Assembly: GCF_039526385.1 (NCBI RefSeq)
Contig: NZ_BAAAIX010000028.1
Span: forward strand, 153,773-217,772
DNA from: Luteococcus peritonei
GTDB taxonomy: Bacteria > Actinomycetota > Actinomycetes > Propionibacteriales > Propionibacteriaceae
Direction of reading: 5' to 3'
Length of the DNA: 64,000 bases
The notes under the pieces were generated by a model. It was not told the DNA's origin, ran no database searches, and was given only the letters and a program-made list of their open reading frames with translations. The position numbers and the translations under genes were made by a program. Positions 54,628 through 63,961 of this stretch are shown here, in pieces (position 1 is the first letter of the stretch; each line of letters starts with the position of its first letter).

Positions 54628-55019
54628 TCAGCTGCGGCGCAGCACCAGGCGGGTCCAGCCGCCCAGCAGGACCGCACTGCCCGCCACCAGCTTCACCGGC
54701 GCGCTGATCGGCCGGCTCGGCAGCGCAGCCCGTCCAGGCTCACCCAGGTGCCGTTGTGCGAGGAGAGGTCCTCGACCCACCAGTCCTCGCGCCGTCGGAC
54801 CAGGCGGGCATGGCGGCGCGAGACCCCGTGGTCCGGGCTCAGGTCCAGATCCACCTGCGGGCCGGGGCCACGGCCCAGCAGCAGGCTGTCGACGTCCAGG
54901 GCGCGGGTGCGCGGCCGGCCGGGGGCAGGGATCGGTTCGGGGCTGCGGCGCAGCTCGTACCAGCGCCGGTCCACGTGCACCTCCACCAGCCAGTCGGTGG
55001 ACCTGCCGTGCCCCGCCAT
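54628..55019 (-). pseudogene. FHA-domain protein with a one-base frameshift
   Basis: Forkhead-associated (phosphothreonine-binding) protein coupled to a PP2C phosphatase by an ATGA overlap. The frame from ATG 55019 gives the FHA core LLLGRGPG, HGVSRRHARL and DLSSHNGTWV, then ends early after an Arg-rich run unlike an FHA domain. Near 54722-54726 the -1 frame continues naturally through LPSRPISAPVKLVAGSAV and LLGGWTRLVLRRS to TGA at 54628, the usual FHA ending. One base appears to be missing, perhaps a C from a short C run. It could be a real mutation or a sequencing error; I see no slippery site for programmed frameshifting. Confidence 0.75.
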
Positions 55020-55897
55020 CAGGCCGTCAGGGCCACGGAGGGGACCTCGACGCGGCACAGGGCGGCGGTGATGTTGTCGCGTCCGCCCTGCTGGTTGGCC
55101 CACTCCACCAGCATCTGCACCGTGGCGGTGGGCTGCTCGTGGTTCTGGGCGGCGGCCTCCTGGACCAGGGCACGCATCTGCTCCGGCGGGGAGCAGTAGT
55201 TCCACAGGCCGTCGCTGCACACCAGCAGCCAGCCCGCGCCGCCGACCTCGGTGGTGACCAGACGGGGCGAGGAGTCGTTGCTGTTGGGGCCGAGCCAGCG
55301 GGTGATGGCATGGGCCTGGAAGCCGTTCTCCGCCTCCTCGCGGCTCATGCCCAGCTCGATGCGGGCCTGGGCAACGGAGTCGTCGACGCTGAGCACCTCG
55401 GCCTCGCCGTCGTCGGCCACCCAGTAGGCACGGCAGTCGCCGACATTGCCCACGGTGATCCGGTTGCCGTCCACGACCGCGGCGATCAGCGTGCAGGAAC
55501 CCGGCTCGGGCCCCGGGCCCCGGGTGGAGAGCACGGCGTCGTTGGCGGCTGCCACCGCGTCGACCAGGTCCGCCTCCACCTGCTCGACCGACGAGTCGGG
55601 CTTGGTGCGCAGCATCGCCACCAGGGTGGTGCAGGCGACCTCGGCCGCCACCGCGGCGGAGACCTCGGAGCCCAGCGAGGTGGACACGCCGTCGCTCACC
55701 ACCAGCACCGCCACGCGGCCGCGCCCAGGGGTCTCGCGGCCGGCGATGGCCAGCGCGTCCTGGTTGAGCGCGTGGCGGTGGCCACGGTCGCTGGCACCGG
55801 CCAGCCAGGGCAGCGGCGCCAGGACGAAGTGGTCACGGTCGGAGGCCTCGGCCGGTGCCGCGACAGGCGGCTGCTGGCCAGGGTCGTCGTCGATCAT
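55019..55897 (-). CDS. PP2C-family serine/threonine phosphatase
   Basis: Metal-dependent protein phosphatase of 292 residues. PP2C motifs are SDRGHRHALNQDAL, VLVVSDGVSTSLGSE, the metal Asp in LLVCSDGLWNY and GGRDNITAAL. There is no membrane helix. It would reverse Ser/Thr-kinase signalling; no kinase gene is in the window. The coupled FHA gene (4-base overlap) could supply a phosphothreonine-binding partner. The ATG at 55897 has no ribosome binding site. Confidence 0.88.
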   Translation of the reverse strand: MIDDDPGQQPPVAAPAEASDRDHFVLAPLPWLAGASDRGHRHALNQDALAIAGRETPGRGRVAVLVVSDGVSTSLGSEVSAAVAAEVACTTLVAMLRTKPDSSVEQVEADLVDAVAAANDAVLSTRGPGPEPGSCTLIAAVVDGNRITVGNVGDCRAYWVADDGEAEVLSVDDSVAQARIELGMSREEAENGFQAHAITRWLGPNSNDSSPRLVTTEVGGAGWLLVCSDGLWNYCSPPEQMRALVQEAAAQNHEQPTATVQMLVEWANQQGGRDNITAALCRVEVPSVALTA

Positions 55898-55948
55898 GGC
55901 CGCAGTCCATCATGTCCGCGCGCCAGCGTGCCAATCGGCCGGAGGTGA

Positions 55949-56917
55949 TCAGTCGTCCAGTTTCCAGCGGGGCAGTGCGCCGGCGGTCCCGGGTTGCAGC
56001 ATCTCCGCCCACGGGTCGCCGCCTCGCTCGATGCGCTCCAGAACCTGCCCGGCGGTGAAGGCCAGCGCCCCGGGAGCGTCGACGGCGGCCACCTCCTCCC
56101 AGTCCAGCGGGGTGGAGACGCTCTCGAAGTCCTTGGCCCGCAGGGAGTACGCGGCGATGGTGTTGCGGGCCGCCTGGTTCTGGAGGTAGTCGACGAAGAT
56201 CCGGTCGGTGCGCTGCTGCTTGGCCATCACCGCCACGAAGACCTGCGGGTGGCGACGGGCCAGGGTCTGTGCCAGACCGCGGGCCGCGGCCACCACCTGC
56301 TGCCACGGTGCGGGGTGGATCGGGGCGAAGACCTGCAGGCCCTTGGACCCGGAGGTCTTGACGAAGGGGATCAGTCCCTGGTCGGCCAGCTCGGTGGCCA
56401 CCACCATGGCCGCGCGCGAGGAGTCCACCATCGTCATGCCCTCGCCGGGGTCCAGATCGACCACCAGCCGGTCGCTGAGCACCAGCGGCTCGGCGTCCAG
56501 GTCGATGGCCAGCTCGTGGTCTGCCGGCCGGGTCAGCCCGCCGACGCGCCACTGCGGGGTGTGGAACTCCAGCGCCGCCAGGTTCCCCAGCCAGGCCAGG
56601 CTCGCGGTGCCGGTCACCAGCGGATAGCTGATCGTGGTGCCCGAGGCGAGCACCTGCTGGCGCGCCACCCACTCCGGGGTGCCGGGCGGCAGGTTCTTCT
56701 CGTAGAAGCCGTCGGCGGATGCGCCGTCCGGGAAGCGCTTGCGGGTGAGGCAGCGCCCCTCCAGATGGGGCAGTGCCACCGGGGCGACGCGCAGCAGGTA
56801 GTCGATCACCTCGGCCTTGCTGAAGCCGGTGTCGAACAGGGGCTTGTCCAGATTGGTGAGGGCGAGCGTGCGGCCGTCGACCTGCGTGGTCACGGAGCTG
56901 GCGTCGGCGCTGGGCAT
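55949..56917 (-). CDS. LigD-type polymerase/primase domain protein
   Basis: Stand-alone polymerase domain of 322 residues, related to the PolDom of LigD. This enzyme class adds NTPs or dNTPs at breaks during non-homologous end joining and can act as a primase. Conserved parts are CLTRKRFPDGASADGFYEK, the catalytic Asp pair in LVVDLDPGEGM, KTSGSKGLQVFAP and FVDYLQNQAARNTIAAYSLR. Ligase and nuclease domains are absent. The partner Ku is encoded 17 kb upstream. I chose ATG 56917, which directly precedes the conserved N terminus. Confidence 0.9.
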   Translation of the reverse strand: MPSADASSVTTQVDGRTLALTNLDKPLFDTGFSKAEVIDYLLRVAPVALPHLEGRCLTRKRFPDGASADGFYEKNLPPGTPEWVARQQVLASGTTISYPLVTGTASLAWLGNLAALEFHTPQWRVGGLTRPADHELAIDLDAEPLVLSDRLVVDLDPGEGMTMVDSSRAAMVVATELADQGLIPFVKTSGSKGLQVFAPIHPAPWQQVVAAARGLAQTLARRHPQVFVAVMAKQQRTDRIFVDYLQNQAARNTIAAYSLRAKDFESVSTPLDWEEVAAVDAPGALAFTAGQVLERIERGGDPWAEMLQPGTAGALPRWKLDD

Positions 56918-56955
56918 GGCTCCATCATGCCCCAGCAGATCGCCACCCGGATGCA

Positions 56956-56992
56956 CGAGGGCCTCGGGAGGATGAACCTCCCGAGGCCCTCG
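56956..56992 (-). terminator. Terminator after cspA, perfect 16-bp stem
   Basis: Bases 56956-56971 pair with 56977-56992 around ATGAA, 36 bases beyond the cspA stop on the minus strand. Confidence 0.8.
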
Positions 56993-57028
56993 CGGGTCGA
57001 CGTTGACCCTTGTCAGGTCTGGGTGATG

Positions 57029-57232
57029 TCAGATGGCGCGAACGTGGTCGGCCTGCTGGCCCTTGGGGCCCTGCACGATGTCGAACTCGACGGCCTGACC
57101 CTCGTCGAGGCTGCGGAAGCCGCTGGACTCGATGGCGCTGTAGTGGACGAAGACGTCGTCCTGCCCGCCATCGACGGCGATGAAGCCAAATCCCTTTTCG
57201 GCATTGAACCACTTGACGGTTCCGGTTGCCAT
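57029..57232 (-). CDS. cspA: Cold-shock protein
   Basis: Single cold-shock domain of 67 residues. It begins MATGTVKWFNAEKGFGFI and has RNP1 (KGFGFI) and RNP2 (VFVHYSAI), which bind single-stranded RNA and melt secondary structure. The ATG at 57232 has AGGAG 6 bases upstream. Such proteins are abundant and often constitutive in Actinobacteria. It is divergent from adnA. Confidence 0.96.
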   Translation of the reverse strand: MATGTVKWFNAEKGFGFIAVDGGQDDVFVHYSAIESSGFRSLDEGQAVEFDIVQGPKGQQADHVRAI

Positions 57233-57416
57233 GTCTACTCCTGTTGCACTTGCCGGCGAATCGCCCTTCGCGACCCGTGCGAACCACCCTTCCACACCGC
57301 GGCGGGGCGCGAAAGCCCCCCTTTGGGCATGTTCCACGCACCGGATCAGCCGGGTCCGGGATCCTGCGGCGGTGCGGGAAACGGAACTGTCAGTGGCGCG
57401 TGGTGGGATGGGTGCC

Positions 57417-60400
57417 ATGGCAGAACGCAGCTTCGTCCTGGCGCCCCCACGCCCGCAGACCGGCCCCGGCACAGCGCCGGAGCGGCTCGACGACGAGCAG
57501 CGGGCCGTGGTGGAGCACCGCTTCGAGGCCGGCACCGGCGCCCTGCTGGTGGTGGGCGGGCCCGGCACCGGCAAGACCAGCACGCTGGTGGCCTCGGTGG
57601 CCGCCCGCGCCCAGGACGGAGACCTTTCGCGCCACCTGGTGCTGACCTGGTCACGCCCGGCCGCGCAGGAACTGCGCGCCCGGCTGGTGCGCCGGGTGGG
57701 CCGCAGCCAGGTGGCCCCCAAGGTGATGACCGTGCACGGCTTCTGCCACGCCCTGGTGCGCCGCTTCGCCGACCCCGAACTGCTGGGGGAGCAGGTGCGG
57801 CTGCTGACCGCGCCCGAGCAGGAGTTCCGGGTGCGCGAGCTGCTGGCCGGCCACGACGTGTCCGGCTGGCCGCAGGACCTGCAGTCAGCTGCGGCCACCC
57901 GCGCCTTCGCCACGGAGGTGCGGGCGGTGCTGGCCCGCACCCGCCAGCTCGGCATGGACCCGGCGGACGTGGTGCAGGCCGGACGTGCCGCCGGTCGTCC
58001 CGAGTGGGTGGCACTGGGGGACTTCTTCGATGACTACCTCGACGTGCTCGACGCCGAGGGCACCCTGGACTACGCGGAGCTGGTGCACCGCACCCGGTTG
58101 CTGCTGCTGGAACCGGCGGTCCGCCAGGCGCTCGCCGCCGAGCTGGACACCGTCCACGTCGACGAGTACGCGGAGTGCGATGCCTCGCAGGTGCGCCTGC
58201 TGGCGGACCTGGCCGAGCTGGGCACCGAGGTGGTCTGCTTCGCAGACCCCAGCACCACCGTCTTCGCCTTTCGCGGCGCCGACCTGCGCAGCGTGGTGGA
58301 CTTCGGCCGCATCTTCGGCCGTGACCTGGTGCCCTGTGAGCGAATCGACCTGGTCACCGACCATCGCCACGCCCCGGAGGTGGCGCGCAGCTGTGCCCTG
58401 GTGGCCGCGCGACTGCCCGCCAACGGCGCCGGGCCCACCGCCCAGCCGACGGGTCAGGGCAGCCGCGGCCGGGTGCGGGCCCGGGTGCACGAGAGCTTCG
58501 GCTCGATGGTGGAGCACGTCGCCGAGTTGCTGCGCGAGGCTCATCTGGAGGGTGGCCTGGACTGGTCCGAGATGGCCGTGATGACCCGCTCCGGCCGGGG
58601 GGACCTGCCGGCCCTGACCCGTGGCCTGGGGGCGGCCGGGATCCCGGTGGAGGTGGCCGGCGACGAGATCGCCCTGGCCGAGGAGCTCTCGGTACGGCCG
58701 CTGCTGATGGGGCTGGAGGTGGCCGCGGGCATGGTGCGCGGCGAGCAGCTCGAGCCCGACGCGGTCTCCCGTCTGCTGCGCTCCCCGCTGGGCGGGCTGG
58801 ACAGCCTGGTCCTGCGCCGCCTGGGGCGTTTCCTGCGCGCCCACGAGCTGCAGCGGCTGGGCAGCGAGCAGCCCGATGCGGTCGCGGCGCTGATGGCCAG
58901 CCCCTCCTCGTCGCTCGTGGCGGCCCTGTTGGCCGAGCCCGCAAGCGCCCAGCAGCTGGCCGACCAGGACGGGCAGCTGCCCTCCGAGGTGCGCCGTGCG
59001 GTGGCCCTCGGTGAGTTGCTGGCCGAGGTGGCCGGGGTCGTGGCCCGCGGCGCCACGGCGCAGGTGGCGCTGTGGCGGCTGTGGAGCGGCACCGCCTGGC
59101 CGCGGCTGCTGCGCGAGCAGGCGCTGGCCGCGGACGACTCCTCGACCCGTGCCCACCGAGACCTGGACGCCGTCTGCGCCCTGTTCGACCTGGCGGCCCG
59201 CGACACCCAGCTGGTCGGGGAGAAGGGCATCCGGGCCCTGGTGGCGGAGGTGGCCGGCCAGGCCATTCCGGCCGACAACAACCGCGAGTCCGACCTGCGC
59301 GACCGGGGCGTGCGGTTGGTGACCGCGCACCGTGCCAAGGGCGAGCAGTGGCCGCTGGTGGTCGTGGTGGGGGTGCAGGAGGGAACCTGGCCCAACCTGA
59401 CCCGACGCGGCACCCTGCTGGAGCCGGACCGGCTCACCCCCGACGGCGTGCTGCCCCCGGCGCCCACCAGCGGCGTCCTCGCGGAGGAGCGTCGCCTCTT
59501 CCACCTGGCCTGCAGCCGGGCAGCTGAACAGCTGGTGGTCTGCGCCGTCGAGGGCGTGGAGGGCGAAGGGGACCAGCCATCACGCTTCCTGGCCGAGCTG
59601 GGCGTCGAGGTGGAGCACGTCGAGGGCCGCACCCGCCGCCCGATGACCCTGCCCGCGCTGGTGGCCGAGCTGCGTCGGATCTCCACCGATCCGCAGTCCG
59701 CGCCCGCCCTGCGTGAGGCGGCCGCCGCCCGGCTGGCCCGCCTGGCCGACCAGACCGACCGCACCGGTCGCCCGCTGGTGCCCAGCGCCAACCCGGGCAG
59801 CTGGTGGGGGGTGCGCGACTACACCGAGGCCGAGGTGGAGGTGGCCCGCCCCGGTGAGCCGATCGTCCTGTCCGGCTCCCAGGTGGAGTCCCTGCTGGAC
59901 TGCCCACGGCAGTGGTTCCTGGCCCGCCAGGCACGGGCCGAGGCCAGCCGGGGCAGCGCCGCCAGCCTGGGCTCCGTGGTGCACGTGCTGGCCCAGCACG
60001 CCCTGGCCGACGACCTCGACCTGGACCAGCTCACCGGCCACCTCGACGAGGTCTGGGAGCAGATCCGCTTCGACGCGCAGTGGCTGTCCAGCTCGGAGCG
60101 CGTGGAGGCCGAGGCCGCGCTGGAGCGCTTCGCGGCCTGGGACGAGGCGAACAGCCACCGCGAGGTGCTCGGCGTCGAGGTGGAGTTCACCACCACCGTC
60201 GAGGTGGACGGGGAGACCGTGCGGCTCACCGGTGTGGTGGACCGGCTGGAGCGCGACGCCCAGGGCCGGTTGCGCATCGTCGACCTGAAGACCGGTCGCA
60301 GGGTGCCCACCCAGGCGGCGGTGGACCAGATGGACCAGCTGGGGATCTACCAGCTGGCCGCCCAGCAGGGCGCCTTCGACGAGCTCGCTCCCGGTGAGCG

Positions 60401-60662
60401 CCGGGTGGGCGGTGCCGAGCTGGTCTACCTGCGCAAGCAGGACGGCAGCCAGCCCTGGCCCAAGGTGCTGAGCCAGCCCAGCCTCGACGAGGTCCCGGGC
60501 GAGGACGGTGAGCACCCCACCTGGGTGCACCAGCACCTGGCCACCGCCGCCCACACCATCCGCGAGGAGCGCTTCCCGGCCAGCCGCTGCGAGCGCTGCC
60601 AGTTCTGCGCCTTCGCCCTGTCCTGCCCGGCGATGCGCACCGCCGACGAGATCGGCCGCTGA
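57417..60662 (+). CDS. adnA: AdnA-like helicase-nuclease subunit
   Basis: Protein of 1081 residues, UvrD-type helicase fused to a RecB/AddB-type nuclease, probably AdnA of the AdnAB complex that resects double-strand breaks. Walker A GGPGTGKTST is intact. The Walker B region is VDEYAE rather than the usual DEYQD, and the motif III region DPSTTVFAFRGAD differs too, suggesting a weak motor as reported for mycobacterial AdnA. The C-terminal nuclease has IVDLKTG and a 4Fe-4S cluster Cys set (LDCPRQWF; CERCQFCAFALSCPA). The ATG at 57417 is supported by TGGGAT 7 bases upstream. The adnB ATG follows the stop after 8 bases. Confidence 0.88.
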   Translation: MAERSFVLAPPRPQTGPGTAPERLDDEQRAVVEHRFEAGTGALLVVGGPGTGKTSTLVASVAARAQDGDLSRHLVLTWSRPAAQELRARLVRRVGRSQVAPKVMTVHGFCHALVRRFADPELLGEQVRLLTAPEQEFRVRELLAGHDVSGWPQDLQSAAATRAFATEVRAVLARTRQLGMDPADVVQAGRAAGRPEWVALGDFFDDYLDVLDAEGTLDYAELVHRTRLLLLEPAVRQALAAELDTVHVDEYAECDASQVRLLADLAELGTEVVCFADPSTTVFAFRGADLRSVVDFGRIFGRDLVPCERIDLVTDHRHAPEVARSCALVAARLPANGAGPTAQPTGQGSRGRVRARVHESFGSMVEHVAELLREAHLEGGLDWSEMAVMTRSGRGDLPALTRGLGAAGIPVEVAGDEIALAEELSVRPLLMGLEVAAGMVRGEQLEPDAVSRLLRSPLGGLDSLVLRRLGRFLRAHELQRLGSEQPDAVAALMASPSSSLVAALLAEPASAQQLADQDGQLPSEVRRAVALGELLAEVAGVVARGATAQVALWRLWSGTAWPRLLREQALAADDSSTRAHRDLDAVCALFDLAARDTQLVGEKGIRALVAEVAGQAIPADNNRESDLRDRGVRLVTAHRAKGEQWPLVVVVGVQEGTWPNLTRRGTLLEPDRLTPDGVLPPAPTSGVLAEERRLFHLACSRAAEQLVVCAVEGVEGEGDQPSRFLAELGVEVEHVEGRTRRPMTLPALVAELRRISTDPQSAPALREAAAARLARLADQTDRTGRPLVPSANPGSWWGVRDYTEAEVEVARPGEPIVLSGSQVESLLDCPRQWFLARQARAEASRGSAASLGSVVHVLAQHALADDLDLDQLTGHLDEVWEQIRFDAQWLSSSERVEAEAALERFAAWDEANSHREVLGVEVEFTTTVEVDGETVRLTGVVDRLERDAQGRLRIVDLKTGRRVPTQAAVDQMDQLGIYQLAAQQGAFDELAPGERRVGGAELVYLRKQDGSQPWPKVLSQPSLDEVPGEDGEHPTWVHQHLATAAHTIREERFPASRCERCQFCAFALSCPAMRTADEIGR

Positions 60663-60670
60663 GGAGCACC

Positions 60671-63600
60671 ATGACCATCACCCCCATGCCAACCCCCCGT
60701 CGGGTGCTGCGCGACACCGACGAGCTCTGCGAGGCGCTGGGCATCCGTTTCTCCTCCGAGCAGCTGGCGGCCATCACGGCACCGCTGGTGCCCGCCGTCA
60801 TCATCGCCGGCGCCGGCTCTGGCAAGACCACGGTGATGGCGGCCCGAGTGGTCTGGCTGGTGGGCACCGGCCAGCTCGCCCCGCAGGAGGTGCTGGGCCT
60901 CACCTTCACCCGCAAGGCGGCCGCCGAGCTGGGCCTGCGGGTGCGCACCGCGCTGGAGCGGGCCGGCGTCCTGGACCCCGACGGGGAGGACGCCGACGGG
61001 GAGGAGGTCATCATGACCTACGACTCCTTCGCCGCGCGGCTGGTCAACGAGCACGGCCTGCGGATCGGGGTGGAGACCGATCCGCTGATGCTCACCGGGG
61101 CCTCCCGCTACCGCCTCGCCTCCCGTGTGGTGGCCGGGTCCCCCGGGCCCTTCGAGCACATCTCGCGGCTGCGGCCGGCCTCGCTCACCGAGCGGGTGCT
61201 GAAGCTGGACTCCGACATGTCCAGCCATCTGGTGGGGCGGGAGCAGATCCTGCAGCACGCCGCCGACTTCATCTCCCACCTGGCCCAGGCGCCGCTCAAC
61301 AACCGCGGCAATCCCTACAAGGCGGTGCTCGACGCCCAGGCCTCCGCCCAGGAGCGCGTCGAGCTGCTCGACCTGGTGGCCGGCTACCAGGCCCTCAAGC
61401 GGGAGCTCGGGCTGGTGGAGTTCGCCGACCAGATGGCGGTGGCCGCGGAACTGGTGCGTCGCGTGCCGGCGGTCTCCGCTGCCCTGCGCACCCGCTTCCG
61501 GGTGGTCCTGCTGGACGAGTACCAGGACACCTCCTCGGCCCAGGCGCAGCTGCTGCAGGGCCTGTTCAGCGGCGAGCAGCCCGCCACCGGACGGGGTCAC
61601 GCGGTGACCGCCGTCGGCGACCCCTTCCAGGCCATCTACGGCTGGCGTGGCGCGGCGGCCAGCAACATCCTGCAGTTCGCCAGCGACTTCCCCCAGCTCG
61701 ACGGCGGCCCCGCCGACTCCTACCAGCTCAGCGTCAACCGACGCAGCGGCCAGCCGATCCTCGACGTCGCCAACCAGGTGGCGACCAGCCTGCGGCAGGA
61801 CCCCTTGCTCGCCGACGGCGGCCACGAACCGATCCAGCTGGTGGCACCACCGGAACGTCAGGAGGCGGTGGTGCGCACCGCCACCTTCGAGACCTGGCCC
61901 GAGGAGGTGGCCTGGATCGCCGACCAGGTGGTGGCCGACGGGCGTGCCTCGATGGGCAGCGATCCGCGCGGCCAGACCCGCCCCGACTGGTCGCGGATCG
62001 CGGTGCTGGTGCGGCGCAATGCCGACATCGCGCCCATCTTCGCGGCGCTGGGTGAGCGTGACGTGCCCGTGGAGATCGTCGGCCTGGGCGGCCTGCTGCG
62101 GCTGCCCGAGGTGGCCGACGTGGTCTCCACCCTCGCCCTGGTCAACGACGTCACCGCCAACCCGGAGGTGGTGCGCCTGCTCAGCGGCGCCCGATGGCGG
62201 CTCGGCCCGCGCGACCTCGCACTGCTGGGACGCCGTGCCGTGGAACTCTCCCGTGAGGCCCGTCCCGACCGTCCTGCGGAGGTGGACCTGCACTCCGACC
62301 TGGCCGAGGCGATCGCCGAGCTGGACCCCAGCGAGGTGGTCTGCCTGCTCGACGCGGTGGACAGTCCCGGCCCGCTGCCCTTCAGCGACCAGGCCCGCGA
62401 GCGGCTGGCTGCCTTCAGCGCCGAGCTGGCGGCGCTGCGTCGCCATGCCGACGAACCGGTGACCGAACTGGTGCGCCGCGTGGTCGCCACCCTGGGCCTC
62501 GACGTGGAGCTCTCGGCCACCGAGGAACTGGCCCGCTCCAACCGCCGGGCCCAGCTGGCCGTCTTCACCGATGCGGTGGCGGAGTACACCGACGTGGACG
62601 GCGATGCCTCGCTGTCCGGGCTGCTGGCCTGGCTGGATGCCGAGCTGGAGCACGGTGCCGGGCTGGACCAGGCCACACCGAGCGACCGCAACTCGGTCAA
62701 GCTGCTCACCGTGCACCGCTCGAAGGGCCTGGAGTGGGACGTGGTCTACCTGCCCGCGCTGGTGGAGGGCACCTTCCCCTCGGACAGGGTGAGCGACAAC
62801 TGGACCAAGAACGCCTCCGCGCTGCCCGCCGAGCTGCGCGGCGACGCCGACTCGATCCCGCAGCTGGGCGACGTGACCAACGCGGCCTTCACCGCCTACG
62901 GCGCGGAGCTGAAACAGGCGCAACGGCTCAGCGAGGACCGGTTGGCCTACGTGGCGATCACCCGGGCCCGTGACCAGCTGACCGCCACCGGCCACGTCTG
63001 GCGCCCGGGTCTGCTGCGGCCCAAGAAGATCGCCGGCTACCTGACCACCATCGCCCAGGAGGCCGAGCGTCAGGGGCACGTGATGGCGGTGGCCCCGCCG
63101 GCCGGGGAGGAGAACCCCGCGACGGCACCGGGCGCCGCCGTGACCTGGCCCGTGGAGGCGGATCCTGACGCCCGCTCGCGGCGACTGCTCGCCGCGGAGC
63201 TGGTGGAGGCAGCCCGTGAGCGGCGCCGCAGCACCGGGCGCTACGAGTCCGGTGACGGCGAGCTCACCCTGGACCACGAGGCCCTGGTGGCGCGCTGGGA
63301 TGCCGAGATCGACCAGCTGCTGGCCGAGGCGCGGGCGGGGGACAGCGACGAGGTGGTGGTGCCGATGCCCTCGGCGATGTCCGCCTCAGCCCTGATGGCC
63401 TCGCGGCGCGATCCGCAGGGCTTCGCGGCCTCGCTGGTGCGGCCGGTGCCCAAGCCGGTCTCCCCGGCGGCCACCCTGGGCACCCGCTTCCACGAGTGGG
63501 TGGAGCGTCGCTTCGGGCTGGCCAGTCTGATCGACCCGCAGGACTGGCCCAGCACGGAGATGACCGAGTCGGACCTGGCCCTGCACCGCCTGGTGAAGGC

Positions 63601-63961
63601 CTTCGAGGCCGGCCCCTATGCGCTGCGCCAGCCGCTGCAGGTGGAGGTGCCCTTCGTGCTGCTGCTGGACCAGACCCTGCTGCGCGGACGGATCGACGCG
63701 GTCTACGAGGGCTCGCCCGAGCAGGGCTTCGACTACCAGGTGGTGGACTGGAAGACCGCGAACCAGCCCTCCGACCCGACCCAGCTGGCGATCTACCGCC
63801 TGGCCTGGGCGCAGGCCTGCGGTGTGGACCCGGCCCGGGTGGATGCCGTCTTCTACCACGTGCTCTCGGGCGAGGTGGAGCGCCCCGAGCAGCTGGCCGA
63901 CGAGCAGGCGCTCACCGCCATGGCCCGCGCGACTAGGTGTTGGTGGCAGGGACGTTCATGA
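60671..63961 (+). CDS. adnB: AdnB-like helicase-nuclease subunit, altered 3' end
   Basis: Protein of 1096 residues, UvrD-type helicase fused to a RecB-type nuclease; the lead motor of AdnAB. Motifs are complete: Walker A IAGAGSGKTT, LLDEYQDTSSAQ, VGDPFQAIYGWRGA, LTVHRSKGLEWD and AYVAITRARDQL. The nuclease motif YQVVDWKTAN is present. GAGGAG is 4 bases upstream of the ATG at 60671. The last residues (TRCWWQGRS) do not look like a natural AdnB end, and the DNA from about 63933 on changes character, so the final few codons may have been replaced by inserted DNA. Confidence 0.88.
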   Translation: MTITPMPTPRRVLRDTDELCEALGIRFSSEQLAAITAPLVPAVIIAGAGSGKTTVMAARVVWLVGTGQLAPQEVLGLTFTRKAAAELGLRVRTALERAGVLDPDGEDADGEEVIMTYDSFAARLVNEHGLRIGVETDPLMLTGASRYRLASRVVAGSPGPFEHISRLRPASLTERVLKLDSDMSSHLVGREQILQHAADFISHLAQAPLNNRGNPYKAVLDAQASAQERVELLDLVAGYQALKRELGLVEFADQMAVAAELVRRVPAVSAALRTRFRVVLLDEYQDTSSAQAQLLQGLFSGEQPATGRGHAVTAVGDPFQAIYGWRGAAASNILQFASDFPQLDGGPADSYQLSVNRRSGQPILDVANQVATSLRQDPLLADGGHEPIQLVAPPERQEAVVRTATFETWPEEVAWIADQVVADGRASMGSDPRGQTRPDWSRIAVLVRRNADIAPIFAALGERDVPVEIVGLGGLLRLPEVADVVSTLALVNDVTANPEVVRLLSGARWRLGPRDLALLGRRAVELSREARPDRPAEVDLHSDLAEAIAELDPSEVVCLLDAVDSPGPLPFSDQARERLAAFSAELAALRRHADEPVTELVRRVVATLGLDVELSATEELARSNRRAQLAVFTDAVAEYTDVDGDASLSGLLAWLDAELEHGAGLDQATPSDRNSVKLLTVHRSKGLEWDVVYLPALVEGTFPSDRVSDNWTKNASALPAELRGDADSIPQLGDVTNAAFTAYGAELKQAQRLSEDRLAYVAITRARDQLTATGHVWRPGLLRPKKIAGYLTTIAQEAERQGHVMAVAPPAGEENPATAPGAAVTWPVEADPDARSRRLLAAELVEAARERRRSTGRYESGDGELTLDHEALVARWDAEIDQLLAEARAGDSDEVVVPMPSAMSASALMASRRDPQGFAASLVRPVPKPVSPAATLGTRFHEWVERRFGLASLIDPQDWPSTEMTESDLALHRLVKAFEAGPYALRQPLQVEVPFVLLLDQTLLRGRIDAVYEGSPEQGFDYQVVDWKTANQPSDPTQLAIYRLAWAQACGVDPARVDAVFYHVLSGEVERPEQLADEQALTAMARATRCWWQGRS

